Counted from the stretch's first letter, positions 8,644-16,575 are shown. The stretch is 64,000 nucleotides of DNA from Rhabdothermincola salaria (GCF_021246445.1 NZ_JAJQXW010000001.1:310001-374000); one strand, 5' to 3'. Numbers and translations are program-made. Notes: a model not told the origin generated them from the sequence alone.

Positions 8644-8965
8644 CATTCAGCTTCGGTCGGCAAGCCGTGACATTCAGCTCCGGTCGGCAAGCCTCCCTGC
8701 GCCGGCTTCGCCGAAACGCAGACGTTGTCTGAGGCTCAGTCGCTGGCGCTCCTTCGCCTGTCGCCACCCCGTGAGCTGTCAGGTGGACGATGGGAGCGTT
8801 CGCCTCACCGCCTTCGCCGAAACGCGGGACCGTTCTGAGGCTCCGTCGCTGGCGCTCCTCCGCCTCTTGCGAGTCGGCTACCGCGTGCCGTGGGGTGGGT
8901 GATGGGAGCGCCAGCGACCCGTTCGCACCGCGTCCCGAGGAGCTCGCGACGAGGGAAGCGTCGTG
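8640..8965. repeat. Modular intergenic repeat, locus 1
   Basis: The non-coding stretch after the acyl-CoA dehydrogenase begins with two tandem 27-bp copies (8640-8666 and 8667-8693, one mismatch); the gene's stop codon lies in copy one. It continues into a GC-rich module with CGCCGGCTTCGCCGAAACGC and then a 14-bp inverted repeat: GTCGCTGGCGCTCC at 8739-8752 and again at 8845-8858, with its complement at 8905-8918 and a 46-base loop. The same modules recur at 22445-22935. No gene is supported here. Confidence 0.8.
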
Positions 8966-8980
8966 CTCCTCGTCTCGAAG

Positions 8981-10651
8981 TCACGGCGCCGATGTGGACC
9001 GCGTGGGACTGGCGCCCGGCGTTCGTGGTCGGATGGTGGCGATGACGTAGGTGTGGTGGTCGACGTGGACGGGACTGAGCGTGACTTCGGCGACGATGGT
9101 GGTGCCGTCGCGGTGCCGGCCGTGGAGCTCTCTGTTGCTCATCGGCCGGATGGTCGGCTCCTCCAGGTAGCGCTGGCGGTGTTCGGCGTGGCGGGTCCGG
9201 AGGTCTTCGGGCACGAGTCTGTCGATGGGGGTGCCGATGAGCTCACTCCGGCTGTACCCGAACAACGTCTCGATGCGTTGGTTGGCGAGCACGATGGTGC
9301 CGACGGTGTCGGTGACGATCAGCGCATCGGGCGTGGCCTCGATGAGCTGCCAGATGAGGTCGTCGGAGAGGGGCAGCTGCCCGATCGGGACGGATGCGGG
9401 GCCAGAGCGGGTCGTGGGGTCGAGCACGCCCAGGACCGGTCGGAAGGCGAGCACCGCGACGTCGTCGCGGAGCCGTGGGAGAGGGCCAGCGAGGCCGACC
9501 AAGTGGTCGGCGAGCTCGCTGGGGTCATTGGTGACGGCGTTGGCCGCGGCCCGACGGAGGCGTTCGATCTCGTCGGTGACGATCGTGCCTGGCCTCTCGA
9601 CGAGTCCATCGCTGTAGAGCACGACGGTGTCGCCGGGCTGGAGGTCGCTGCGCTGCGCCGGGTAGGTGGCGTGTGGGATGGCGCCCAGGGGCGGGCCTGG
9701 CTGGATCGTGCACAGGGCTGCGTGGTTGTTGGGCCCGACCACGATGGGCGGAGGATGCCCAGCGGAGGTGACGACAGTGCCCTGGGGACCCATCTCGATG
9801 CAGCAGCAGGTCGCGAAGCCATCCCGGTCCAGGGCGAGGTCGTTGAGCCGGGCCAGGGCGATCGTGGCCGGGAGACCCTCGAGCAGGTGGCTGTGCAGGA
9901 CGGTGCGGAACTGGGTCATCTGGACGGCGGCCTCGATCCCGTGGCCGGCGACATCGCCGAGCACGAGCACGGTGCGCTGGTCGTGTGTGTGGACGATGTC
10001 GTACCAGTCGCCACCGACCTGGCTGCCGTCGCCGGCGGGTGCGTAGCGAGTGGCGGCCTCACCACTGTCTCCGGGTTGGACCTCCGGGAGCAGACGCCGC
10101 TGCAAGAGGACTCCGGCTTTGCGGGCATGCTCGCTGCTCTGCGATCGGCGCAATGCGCCCGTCCCGACGGCGATGAGCAAGTCGAGGGCGCCCACGCGCT
10201 GAGGACCGAGGTACTCGTGGGGAGCGAACCGCACCCAGAACGTCACCACCACCTGGCCATCGAGCGCGGCACTGGCCGTAGTGCAGATCGGCGAGCCGTG
10301 TGCATCGCGGCTGCAACGCAACGATCCTCGGCGACGCCATGGCGCGGGGAGCTCGGCGGCGTTCGGGACGCGCCCGTGGGAGGCGACGAGCTGCCAGTCG
10401 GCGCCGCCGGGGGTCCCGAACCACACCGCGCTCGCCGTCGCCCCGAGCGCGCGGTGGCAGCTGGTCACGAGCACCGACCCGACCGTCGCGACGTCGGCGT
10501 CGGCGGTGCCGAGCTCGCCCACCGCCGAAACCACCCCGGCCCAATCGACGTCGCTGGAACGCATCAGTGCCGCACGGACGTAGGCCAGCACCCGGAGGGC
10601 GCCGCGGTGGTGAGACGAGGCTCCTCGATGCCTCCCGGCACCGTCCTCCAT
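8981..10651 (-). CDS. SpoIIE-type serine phosphatase with GAF-like and C-terminal PAS domains
   Basis: A 556-residue signalling protein. An N-terminal GAF-like region (about 35-175) is followed by a PP2C/SpoIIE phosphatase domain (about 190-405) with YAPAGDGSQVGGDWYDI, LVLGDVAGHGIEAA, TSAGHPPPIVV and DDVAVLAFRP, which supply the metal-binding Asp residues. A PAS domain (about 425-545) with LIEATPDALIVTDTVGTIVLAN and FGYSRSELIG is at the C-terminus, the reverse of the usual sensor-first order. It probably controls a sigma-factor antagonist system; no anti-sigma partner is adjacent. The start is uncertain: ATG at 10651 or a codon near residue 30. Confidence 0.85.
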   Translation of the reverse strand: MEDGAGRHRGASSHHRGALRVLAYVRAALMRSSDVDWAGVVSAVGELGTADADVATVGSVLVTSCHRALGATASAVWFGTPGGADWQLVASHGRVPNAAELPAPWRRRGSLRCSRDAHGSPICTTASAALDGQVVVTFWVRFAPHEYLGPQRVGALDLLIAVGTGALRRSQSSEHARKAGVLLQRRLLPEVQPGDSGEAATRYAPAGDGSQVGGDWYDIVHTHDQRTVLVLGDVAGHGIEAAVQMTQFRTVLHSHLLEGLPATIALARLNDLALDRDGFATCCCIEMGPQGTVVTSAGHPPPIVVGPNNHAALCTIQPGPPLGAIPHATYPAQRSDLQPGDTVVLYSDGLVERPGTIVTDEIERLRRAAANAVTNDPSELADHLVGLAGPLPRLRDDVAVLAFRPVLGVLDPTTRSGPASVPIGQLPLSDDLIWQLIEATPDALIVTDTVGTIVLANQRIETLFGYSRSELIGTPIDRLVPEDLRTRHAEHRQRYLEEPTIRPMSNRELHGRHRDGTTIVAEVTLSPVHVDHHTYVIATIRPRTPGASPTRSTSAP

Positions 10652-10898
10652 GTCGGCGCGAGAAACGCGGTCGTCTCAGCGGACCGAAGCTCCTGACCCA
10701 CCATCTCTCCCCCCACGGAGGCCCTTGCCGATGCCGCCCCGTCCCGAGACGCCAGTCCTCATGGCTCCGGAATCAGTGAATCACGCCACGAACCGGCCCG
10801 CGCAGAGGCATGCGCCCCTTTCCATCCGGCATTGTCCTCGGGTCCGGCCCCAACGCGACCTGAGCGTCCCCTGACGCCGCTCTGGTCGGGCGCCGGCG

Positions 10899-12533
10899 CT
10901 ACGTGGCGGCGGTCTCCTTGGCCCAGCGGTAGTCGGCCTTGCCGGCCGGTGAGCGCATCACCTGGTCGACGAAGACGATGTCCTTGGGCACCTTGTAGCG
11001 GGCCACGTGGCGCTCGCATTCCTCGAGGAGGTCGGCCATCGAGACCGTGAACCCCTCGCGCAGCTGCACCACGGCCACCACCTCGCTGCCCCAGCGCTCG
11101 CTCGGTCGGCCGGTGACGACGACGTCGTAGACCGCCGGGTGGTGGGCGAGGGCGGCCTCGACCTCCTCGGCGAAGATCTTCTCGCCGCCCGAGTTGATGG
11201 TGACCGAGTCGCGGCCCTGGAGGTCGAGCAGGCCGTCGGCGGTGAAGCGGGCCCGGTCGCCCGGGACGGAGTAGCGCACGCCGTCGATGACGGGGAAGGT
11301 CTTGGCCGTCTTGGCCTCGTCGCCGAGGTAGCCGAGGGGCACCCGACCCTTCTGGGCCAGCCATCCCGACTCCTCGTCGTCGGGGGCGAGCACGGTGGAG
11401 AGGTCCTCGGAGACGATGGCCATGCCCGTGCCGGGAGTGAAGGTGCCGGTGCTGACCTGCGCCCCGGCGCCGGTGACCTGGCTGGCCTGCTGGCCGGTCT
11501 CGGACGAGCCGAGACCGTCCATGATGGCCATGGCGGGAAGCGCCTCGAGGAAGGCGGTCTTCACCGGGGCGGACAGGGCGGCCCCGCCCGAGACCAACAG
11601 GATCATCGAGGACAGGTCGTAGTCGTTGCGCTGGAGCTCGTCGAGCAACGGCCGGCCGAAGGCGTCGCCGACGATCAGCATGATGTTGACCTTCTCGGCC
11701 TCGATGGTGGCCCACACGTCGGCCGCGTCGAGGCTGGTGGTGTTGTGGGGCAGGACCACGGTGTTGCCGCCGCCCAGGGCGTTGAACGCCAGCCAGTGGG
11801 CGGCACCGTGCATGAACGGGGCGGCGGGCAGGACCCGGGCGCCGCCGTTCACGGCGTTGGCGATCACCGCGTCCATGTCGACCCACTCCTCACCGGTGGC
11901 CAGCTCCCGACCCCCGAGGGCGGCCGGGTAGATGTCGCCCTGGCGCCACAGCACGCCCTTGGGCATGCCCGTGGTGCCCCCCGTGTAGAGGATGTAGAGG
12001 TCGTCCGGGGAGGGCTGCACCGGAGGCGGTTCGGGAGAGGATGCGGCCAGGGCGTCCTCGTACCAGACGGCGTCGGGGAGCAGCTCGTGGTCGCTGCCGT
12101 CGGGCACCTGCAACAGCACCTGCAGCTCGGGCAGGTCGGCCCGCACCGCCTCGAGCGTCGGCGCGAACGACGAGTGGTACACGATGCCCCGCGCCCCGGA
12201 GTCGGCCAGCAGGTAGCGCAGCTCCTCGGCGACGTAGCGGTAGTTGACGTTGAACGGCGCCACCCGAGCGCAGTAGGCGCCCAACATGCCTTCGAGGTAC
12301 TCGGGCCCGTTGTGCAGGTACAGCGCCAGGTGGTCCTGGCCCGACTCCCAGCCCGAGAGCTCGGCGCGGTCGCGGTGGGCCCCCATGCCGTGGTCGTGCA
12401 ACACGTTGCCGAGCCGGTTGGCCCGGGCGACGAAGTCGGCGTAGGTGAGCCGCGTCTCTCGGTGCACGATCGCGTCACGGTCCGGCACCGCCGCCGCGAC
12501 TGCCCGCACCACACCAGCCAGGTCGAAGTCCAC
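10899..12533 (-). CDS. Acyl-CoA synthetase (AMP-binding, FadD-like)
   Basis: ANL-superfamily ligase of 544 residues that activates a carboxylic acid to its CoA thioester through an acyl-AMP. The P-loop-like YTGGTTGMPKG, the aromatic/substrate region PAAPFMHGAAHW, the YSVPGDRARFTADG adenylate motif and the C-terminal catalytic lysine region SPAGKADYRWAKE are all visible. GTG at 12533 is preferred over an ATG 13 codons upstream because a G-rich Shine-Dalgarno (GGGGGGA) lies just ahead of it and family proteins begin at this point. It is co-directional with the MaoC-like gene. The substrate is unknown. Confidence 0.87.
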   Translation of the reverse strand: MDFDLAGVVRAVAAAVPDRDAIVHRETRLTYADFVARANRLGNVLHDHGMGAHRDRAELSGWESGQDHLALYLHNGPEYLEGMLGAYCARVAPFNVNYRYVAEELRYLLADSGARGIVYHSSFAPTLEAVRADLPELQVLLQVPDGSDHELLPDAVWYEDALAASSPEPPPVQPSPDDLYILYTGGTTGMPKGVLWRQGDIYPAALGGRELATGEEWVDMDAVIANAVNGGARVLPAAPFMHGAAHWLAFNALGGGNTVVLPHNTTSLDAADVWATIEAEKVNIMLIVGDAFGRPLLDELQRNDYDLSSMILLVSGGAALSAPVKTAFLEALPAMAIMDGLGSSETGQQASQVTGAGAQVSTGTFTPGTGMAIVSEDLSTVLAPDDEESGWLAQKGRVPLGYLGDEAKTAKTFPVIDGVRYSVPGDRARFTADGLLDLQGRDSVTINSGGEKIFAEEVEAALAHHPAVYDVVVTGRPSERWGSEVVAVVQLREGFTVSMADLLEECERHVARYKVPKDIVFVDQVMRSPAGKADYRWAKETAAT

Positions 12534-12636
12534 GTTCCCCCCAGTCGTACCGAGCTCGACGGTGGCATCCACCGTCGGCCGGTCGTTCGTCGTCGTTCCC
12601 TGCCCTGCAGTCTGGCCGGGGCCGGGTGGGTGTCGC

Positions 12637-13095
12637 CTACTCGAAGTAGCGGTAGATGACCTCGGCCACGCACGCCGGCTTGGGAGCGTCGACGACCTGG
12701 TAGGTGAAGGTCATGGTGACCTGGGCGCCGTTGTTGGGCAGCTCCTCGAGGGCGGTGAGCTCGGCGCCGAGGCGCAGCTTGGACCCGACGGGCACCGGCG
12801 ACGGGAAGCGCACCTTGCCCATCCCGTAGTTGACGGCCATCGACATGCCCTCGACGCGCACGATGGTCGGCAGCAGGGCGGGGCCCAGCGAGACGGTCAG
12901 GTAGCCGTGGGCGATGGGCCCGCCGAAGGGCCCGTCCTTGGCCCTCTCTGGGTCGACGTGGATCCACTGGTGGTCGCCGGTGGCGTCGGCGAAGGTGTTG
13001 ACCCGTTCCTGGGTGATCTCCATCTCGTCGCTGTAGCCGAGGTGCTGGCCGACCAGTTCCTTCAGCCCGGCGATGCCGGTCACGGTGGTAGTCAT
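12637..13095 (-). CDS. MaoC-like (R)-hydratase
   Basis: A 152-residue hot-dog-fold hydratase. The active-site block FADATGDHQWIHVDPERA followed by GPFGGPIAHGYLT carries the Asp/His pair of R-specific enoyl-CoA hydratases. ATG at 13095 is the only start that precedes this homology directly. Its position upstream of an acyl-CoA synthetase on the same strand suggests a shared role in fatty-acid or sterol side-chain breakdown. Confidence 0.85.
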   Translation of the reverse strand: MTTTVTGIAGLKELVGQHLGYSDEMEITQERVNTFADATGDHQWIHVDPERAKDGPFGGPIAHGYLTVSLGPALLPTIVRVEGMSMAVNYGMGKVRFPSPVPVGSKLRLGAELTALEELPNNGAQVTMTFTYQVVDAPKPACVAEVIYRYFE

Positions 13096-13226
13096 GGTCT
13101 GATCATGGCCCCTCCGCGCCGGTCGCGCCGAATGTGGGACGTGCCGGGTCGGCGGGGCCGATCCATCGGTGTCGCCTGCATCGACCGTCTCGGGCCACCC
13201 AGCGGCCGCGGCCCGGGCAGGGGTTC

Positions 13227-13586
13227 CTACGTGAACCAGATGCGCTGGTAGCTGCGGCTCATCGGGTGGACGAGCAGCGCGAACAGCGCCACCGGGAACG
13301 CGAGGGCGAGCAGCACGCCGAGGCCGAAGATCGATCCGAGGCCGTCGCCCGCCACGAGCAGGAGGATGAGGGCGAGGCGGGCTCCGGCAGCGATGACCGC
13401 CGTCCAGTACCCCCACTTCTGCTCGTTGGCGATGCCGAAGCCACCGACGGCGAAGGCGATGGCGAAGAGGATGCCGAGGCCCCCGATGCCGCCCAGCAGC
13501 GAGAACACGGCGCTGATGTAGAGCAGGAAGACCGCGATCTGGAGGGTCTGGGGCTGCCCGGGGTTGGTCCACCGGCGGGTTTCCAT
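13227..13586 (-). CDS. Small integral membrane protein, function unknown
   Basis: A 119-residue protein with about four hydrophobic helices (roughly 16-37, 40-50, 58-78, 84-105) and a short polar start rich in Arg/Gln. It contains NEQKWGYWTAVIAAG, a block often seen in small uncharacterised actinobacterial membrane proteins. ATG at 13586 is chosen, with GAGGTG immediately before it and CATACT further upstream; a GTG one codon earlier is possible. It ends 131 bases before the MaoC-like gene. No function is assigned. Confidence 0.65.
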   Translation of the reverse strand: METRRWTNPGQPQTLQIAVFLLYISAVFSLLGGIGGLGILFAIAFAVGGFGIANEQKWGYWTAVIAAGARLALILLLVAGDGLGSIFGLGVLLALAFPVALFALLVHPMSRSYQRIWFT

Positions 13587-13590
13587 CACC

Positions 13591-14667
13591 TCAGTATGGC
13601 GGGGGGTCGGCCGGTTGCATGCGTCGCGGCCCGAGCTGGACGGGCGTGGCGGTGTGGTTGGCCCGCAGCTGGCCGCACGCGGCGTCGATGTCGTTGCCCC
13701 GGTTGGCCCGGACGGTGGCGTTGACCCCGAGGTCCCGCAGCAGGTCGCGGAAGGCGGTCACCCGAGGCATCGGTGTGCCGGTGGTGGGCCACCCCGGTGT
13801 GGCGTTGAGCGGGATCAGGTTCACGTGGGCCCGCAACGGGCGGGCGAACGCGGCCAGCTCCTCGGCGTCGGTGGCCCGGTCGTTGACGCCGTCGATGAGC
13901 GCCCACTCGAACGAGAGGCGGCGGTTCTTGGCCTCGAGGTACTCGGCGCAGGCGTCGCGCAGGGTGGCGAGCGGGTAGCGGCGGTTGATGGGGACGAGCT
14001 CGTCGCGAAGGAGGTCGTTGGCGGCGTGGAGGGACACGGCGAGGTTGACCGGGAGGGCCTCGCCTGCGAGGCGGCGGATCCCGGGCACGATGCCGACGGT
14101 GGAGAGGGTCAGGTGGCGGGCGCCCATGCCCAGGTCGTCGTGGATGCGGGTGACGGCGGCCCAGGTGCGGTCGTAGTTGGCGAGGGGTTCGCCCATCCCC
14201 ATGAACACCACGTTGGACAGGCGCCGCGGCGGCGAGGAGTCCTCGGCCCGGCGCGCCGCGGCCACGACCTGCTCGACGATCTCACCGACGCCGAGGTTGC
14301 GCTCGAACCCGGCCTGCCCGGTGGCGCAGAACCCACAGCCCATGGCGCACCCGGCCTGGGTGCTCACGCACACCGTGGAGCGGTCGGGGTAGTGCATGAG
14401 GACGGTCTCGATGGTGGCGCCGTCGTGGAGCTCCCAGAGCCATTTCACGGTCTGGCCGTCATCGGCCGTGGATTCGGCCACGGGGACGAGGGCCGGCGGC
14501 AGGTCGCGGTCGAGGCGGGCCCGCAGGGACTTGGGGAGGCTGGTGAGCTCGGCGGGGGAGCGATGCTGCTCGTAGAGCCCTTGCCAGACCTGGTCGACGC
14601 GGAAGCGCGGCTCGCCGGAGAGCAGCCCCGCCAGCGTCGGGCGGTCGACGTCGTAGCGGGTCGGCAC
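13591..14667 (-). CDS. rlmN: 23S rRNA (A2503-C2)/tRNA (A37-C2) methyltransferase, radical SAM
   Basis: RlmN methylates C2 of A2503 in 23S rRNA and of A37 in some tRNAs by radical chemistry. The 358-residue protein has the radical-SAM cluster motif C107-x3-C111-x2-C114 (GCAMGCGFC), GMGEPLANYD, LAVSLHA and the second catalytic Cys331 in DIDAACGQL, so it looks complete. The GTG start at 14667 follows TAGCCT by six bases. The TAG of that hexamer is also the stop codon of the upstream mshD-like gene. Confidence 0.95.
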   Translation of the reverse strand: MPTRYDVDRPTLAGLLSGEPRFRVDQVWQGLYEQHRSPAELTSLPKSLRARLDRDLPPALVPVAESTADDGQTVKWLWELHDGATIETVLMHYPDRSTVCVSTQAGCAMGCGFCATGQAGFERNLGVGEIVEQVVAAARRAEDSSPPRRLSNVVFMGMGEPLANYDRTWAAVTRIHDDLGMGARHLTLSTVGIVPGIRRLAGEALPVNLAVSLHAANDLLRDELVPINRRYPLATLRDACAEYLEAKNRRLSFEWALIDGVNDRATDAEELAAFARPLRAHVNLIPLNATPGWPTTGTPMPRVTAFRDLLRDLGVNATVRANRGNDIDAACGQLRANHTATPVQLGPRRMQPADPPPY

Positions 14668-14673
14668 CCGATC

Positions 14674-14679
14674 AGGCTA
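14674..14679 (-). promoter_or_regulatory. -10 hexamer of rlmN nested on the mshD-like stop codon
   Basis: TAGCCT ends six bases before the rlmN GTG. Its first three bases are the TAG stop of the gene upstream. Confidence 0.5.
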
Positions 14680-15291
14680 CTGACCGGGGTCGGCAGGTCC
14701 CCACCAGCGGTGGGCGCTGTGCTCGGTGAAGCCCAGGTCCTCGTAGAGGCGACGGGCGGGCACGTTGTCGGCCTCGACGTGGAGCATGCCGTGGTGCAGG
14801 CCCCGGGCGGCGAGGTGCTGGAGGCCGGCGAGGGTGAGCGCCCGTCCGAGCCCGAGGCCGTGGAAGGCGGGATCGACGGCGATGACGTAGATCTCCCCCA
14901 GTGCCGGGTCGTGGTCGCTGGCGGGGTGGACCTTGGTCCAACAGAACCCGGCGAGGCGGCCGTCGCGTTCGTGGAGCAGGAACCCGTCGGCATCGAACCA
15001 GGGCTCGGCCTCGCGGTCCCGGAGCTCGGTCGCGGTCCAGCCGCTCTGGTCGGGGTGCCAGGCGAACGCGCGGTTGTTGACCTCGAGGAAGGCGTCGTCG
15101 TCGACACCGGGCCGGAAGGAGCGGAGATCGAGGGGCTCGGGGTCGGCGGCGGGGAGGGGACAGCGCAGCTGGAGGACCTCGCGGGTGAGCACCAGGCCGG
15201 CCTCGTGGGCCAGACGGTCGTGCTCCGCGTCGGCGGGATCGGCCTCGAGGGCGACCAGGGTGCCGTCGGGGTCTCGTGTCGCTCGTTCCAC
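14677..15291 (-). CDS. MshD-like acetyltransferase lacking most of the first GNAT domain
   Basis: The 204 residues match the second half of mycothiol synthase MshD, which acetylates the cysteine amine of Cys-GlcN-Ins: DAFLEVNNRAFAWHPDQSGW, the WFDADGFLLHE block, FCWTKVHP, the acetyl-CoA loop VDPAFHGLGLGRAL, and VEADNVPARRLYEDLGF. Full MshD is about 300 residues with two GNAT domains; here only about 40 residues precede the second domain. The GTG start at 15291 is supported by TAGGGT seven bases upstream, so the short form seems genuine rather than a mis-called start. Activity in mycothiol synthesis is therefore uncertain. Confidence 0.72.
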   Translation of the reverse strand: MERATRDPDGTLVALEADPADAEHDRLAHEAGLVLTREVLQLRCPLPAADPEPLDLRSFRPGVDDDAFLEVNNRAFAWHPDQSGWTATELRDREAEPWFDADGFLLHERDGRLAGFCWTKVHPASDHDPALGEIYVIAVDPAFHGLGLGRALTLAGLQHLAARGLHHGMLHVEADNVPARRLYEDLGFTEHSAHRWWGPADPGQ

Positions 15292-15298
15292 GGCGCCG

Positions 15299-15304
15299 AC
15301 CCTA
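15299..15304 (-). promoter_or_regulatory. -10 hexamer of the mshD-like gene
   Basis: TAGGGT ends seven bases before GTG 15291. It fixes the short start of this gene. Confidence 0.5.
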
Positions 15305-15350
15305 CTGATCGCGCCCGGCCGCTCCGTCCGGCACCGGGGGCGTGGCGCCG

Positions 15351-15356
15351 TAGCCT
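15351..15356 (+). promoter_or_regulatory. -10 hexamer of nth
   Basis: TAGCCT ends eight bases before the nth ATG at 15365. Confidence 0.5.
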
Positions 15357-15364
15357 CACGGACG

Positions 15365-16012
15365 ATGGCACGTCCCCGAACGCCCAAGGGCCGAGCTCGC
15401 GAAGTGCTTCGGCGACTCAGCGATGAGTATCCGGACGCCCGGTGCGAGCTCGACCACCGCAATGCCTACGAGCTGTTGGCGGCCACGATCCTGTCGGCGC
15501 AGTGCACAGACGCCCGGGTCAACATGGTCACCCCGGCGCTCTTCGCCCGCTTCCCCACTCCCGAGGACCTGGCGGTCGCCGACCCGGAGGTGGTCGAAGA
15601 GCTCGTGCACTCCACCGGCTTCTACAAGAACAAGACTCGCAGCCTCATCGGGATGGCGCAGGCGCTGGTCGAGCGCCACGGCGGGGAGGTGCCGGGGGCC
15701 ATGCCCGACCTGGTGAAGGTCCCGGGGGTGGGGCGCAAGACGGCGAACGTGGTGCGCAGCGTCGCCCTCGACCTGCCGGGACTCCCCGTCGACACCCACG
15801 TGCTGCGCCTGTCGGCTCGGCTGGGGCTCACGACCGAGACCGACCCGGTGAAGGTCGAGCGCGTGCTCGACCCCATGGTCCCGGCTCGGGAGCGGGGTCG
15901 CTTCAGCCTCCTGTTGATCCTTCACGGCCGCCGGGTCTGCCCGGCGCGCCGACCGAAGTGCGACGTGTGCGTCCTGGCCGACATCTGTCCGTCCGCCGGG
16001 CTGGGTGTCTGA
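15365..16012 (+). CDS. nth: Endonuclease III
   Basis: A base-excision repair DNA glycosylase/AP lyase for oxidised pyrimidines. The 215-residue protein has the helix-hairpin-helix VPGVGRKTANVV with catalytic Lys125, catalytic Asp143 in PVDTHV, and a C-terminal iron-sulfur loop with Cys192, 199, 202 and 208 in the family C-x6-C-x2-C-x5-C spacing. All key residues are present. ATG 15365 is leaderless. A short stem (GGTC/GACC) followed by TTTTTT at about 16033-16056 may end its transcript. Confidence 0.95.
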   Translation: MARPRTPKGRAREVLRRLSDEYPDARCELDHRNAYELLAATILSAQCTDARVNMVTPALFARFPTPEDLAVADPEVVEELVHSTGFYKNKTRSLIGMAQALVERHGGEVPGAMPDLVKVPGVGRKTANVVRSVALDLPGLPVDTHVLRLSARLGLTTETDPVKVERVLDPMVPARERGRFSLLLILHGRRVCPARRPKCDVCVLADICPSAGLGV

Positions 16013-16131
16013 CGGTGCCGGCGGTGCGGGCCAGGTCTCTCGACCGGTTTTTTCTTCCGCCCGTTTCCCCTGCTCAGGGGCGTCCGGTCGGGTCGTCGGG
16101 CGGGGCTGGGCGCGACTTTTCCGGCCCTGGC

Positions 16132-16161
16132 CTGACAGGTGGCGATCTGAGGGGCTATCGT
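16132..16161 (+). promoter_or_regulatory. Promoter of the small-RNA candidate
   Basis: A -35-like CTGACA (16132-16137) and a -10 TATCGT (16156-16161) are separated by 18 bases. The predicted start is near 16168. It is the clearest two-element promoter in the window. Confidence 0.6.
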
Positions 16162-16167
16162 CATCCC

Positions 16168-16266
16168 TGTCAGGTTCCCGCCACCTGACATCCGGCGACA
16201 CATATTGGGATCCGCCGCCCAGTGTCGCCTGCCGACGCCCCCTTCGAGGGGCGTCGGCCTCTTTTT
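16168..16266 (+). ncRNA. Candidate three-hairpin small RNA
   Basis: About 99 bases between nth and the next gene fold into three consecutive stems. Stem 1: TGTCAGGT/ACCTGACA (16168-16175 with 16183-16190), loop TCCCGCC. Stem 2: GGCGACAC/GTGTCGCC (16194-16201 with 16222-16229), with an inner TGGG/CCCA pairing and a C-rich loop. Stem 3 is an 11-bp terminator followed by TCTTTTT. A two-element promoter precedes it, and the following gene has its own -10, so the RNA stands alone. The C-rich loops recall the actinobacterial 6C RNA, but I cannot confirm membership. Confidence 0.65.
16231..16266 (+). terminator. Intrinsic terminator with U-tract
   Basis: An 11-bp perfect stem (16231-16241 with 16248-16258), loop CTTCGA, then TCTTTTT at 16260-16266. 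It is the strongest canonical terminator in the window. Confidence 0.85.
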
Positions 16267-16324
16267 GCCCACCCGCACGGTGCTTCTCCGGGCCGGCCCG
16301 GGAGGCAGCGCCCCCGGCGTCCTC

Positions 16325-16330
16325 CATACT
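16325..16330 (+). promoter_or_regulatory. Probable -10 hexamer of the small coiled-coil gene
   Basis: CATACT ends six bases before GTG 16337. Confidence 0.4.
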
Positions 16331-16336
16331 CCTGGG

Positions 16337-16531
16337 GTGGACTCCGAGCGTGCGCAGCTGTCATCGGCCAGGACGACCCTCGACGATCTCGTGGCCAAGG
16401 TGGCCGACATCGCCGAGGGCATGCACAACCAGGGCCAGGATGCCGTCGCCCACGACCTGTTCGAGGTCGAGCGGGCCCTGCGGATGGCCCAGCGGCGGCT
16501 CGACGCGGTGACCAGACGGATGCGGCGCTGA
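16337..16531 (+). CDS. Small helical protein, function unknown
   Basis: A 64-residue protein, almost wholly helical and charged, with heptad-like Leu/Val/Ala spacing (DDLVAKVADIAEGM and DLFEVERALRMAQRRLD) and a basic tail ending in RRMRR. The GTG start follows CATACT by six bases, and the protein ends 52 bases before hisD. I do not recognise a family. The basic end could bind nucleic acid, but that is only a guess. It is supported as a gene by its own -10 and the fit between the two neighbours. Confidence 0.6.
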   Translation: MDSERAQLSSARTTLDDLVAKVADIAEGMHNQGQDAVAHDLFEVERALRMAQRRLDAVTRRMRR

Positions 16532-16569
16532 TCGGCGCAACCCCTGCCGGGGCCGAGTGCGGGGCCGGG

Positions 16570-16575
16570 TAGCGT
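16570..16575 (+). promoter_or_regulatory. -10 hexamer of the hisD operon
   Basis: TAGCGT ends eight bases before the hisD GTG at 16584. It is likely the main promoter for hisDCBHA. Confidence 0.5.

Noticed and set aside
8640-8965. CRISPR array at the tandem 27-bp repeat
   Set aside because: Only two adjacent copies with no spacer between them, and no cas genes anywhere in the window.
8963-10696. A 577-codon plus-strand frame over the SpoIIE phosphatase gene
   Set aside because: The minus strand carries the phosphatase and PAS motifs. The plus product has no recognisable pattern.
16168-16266. Naming the small RNA as 6C RNA
   Set aside because: Loops are C-rich but do not clearly show two hairpins each with six or more Cs. 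A covariance-model search is needed before using the name.
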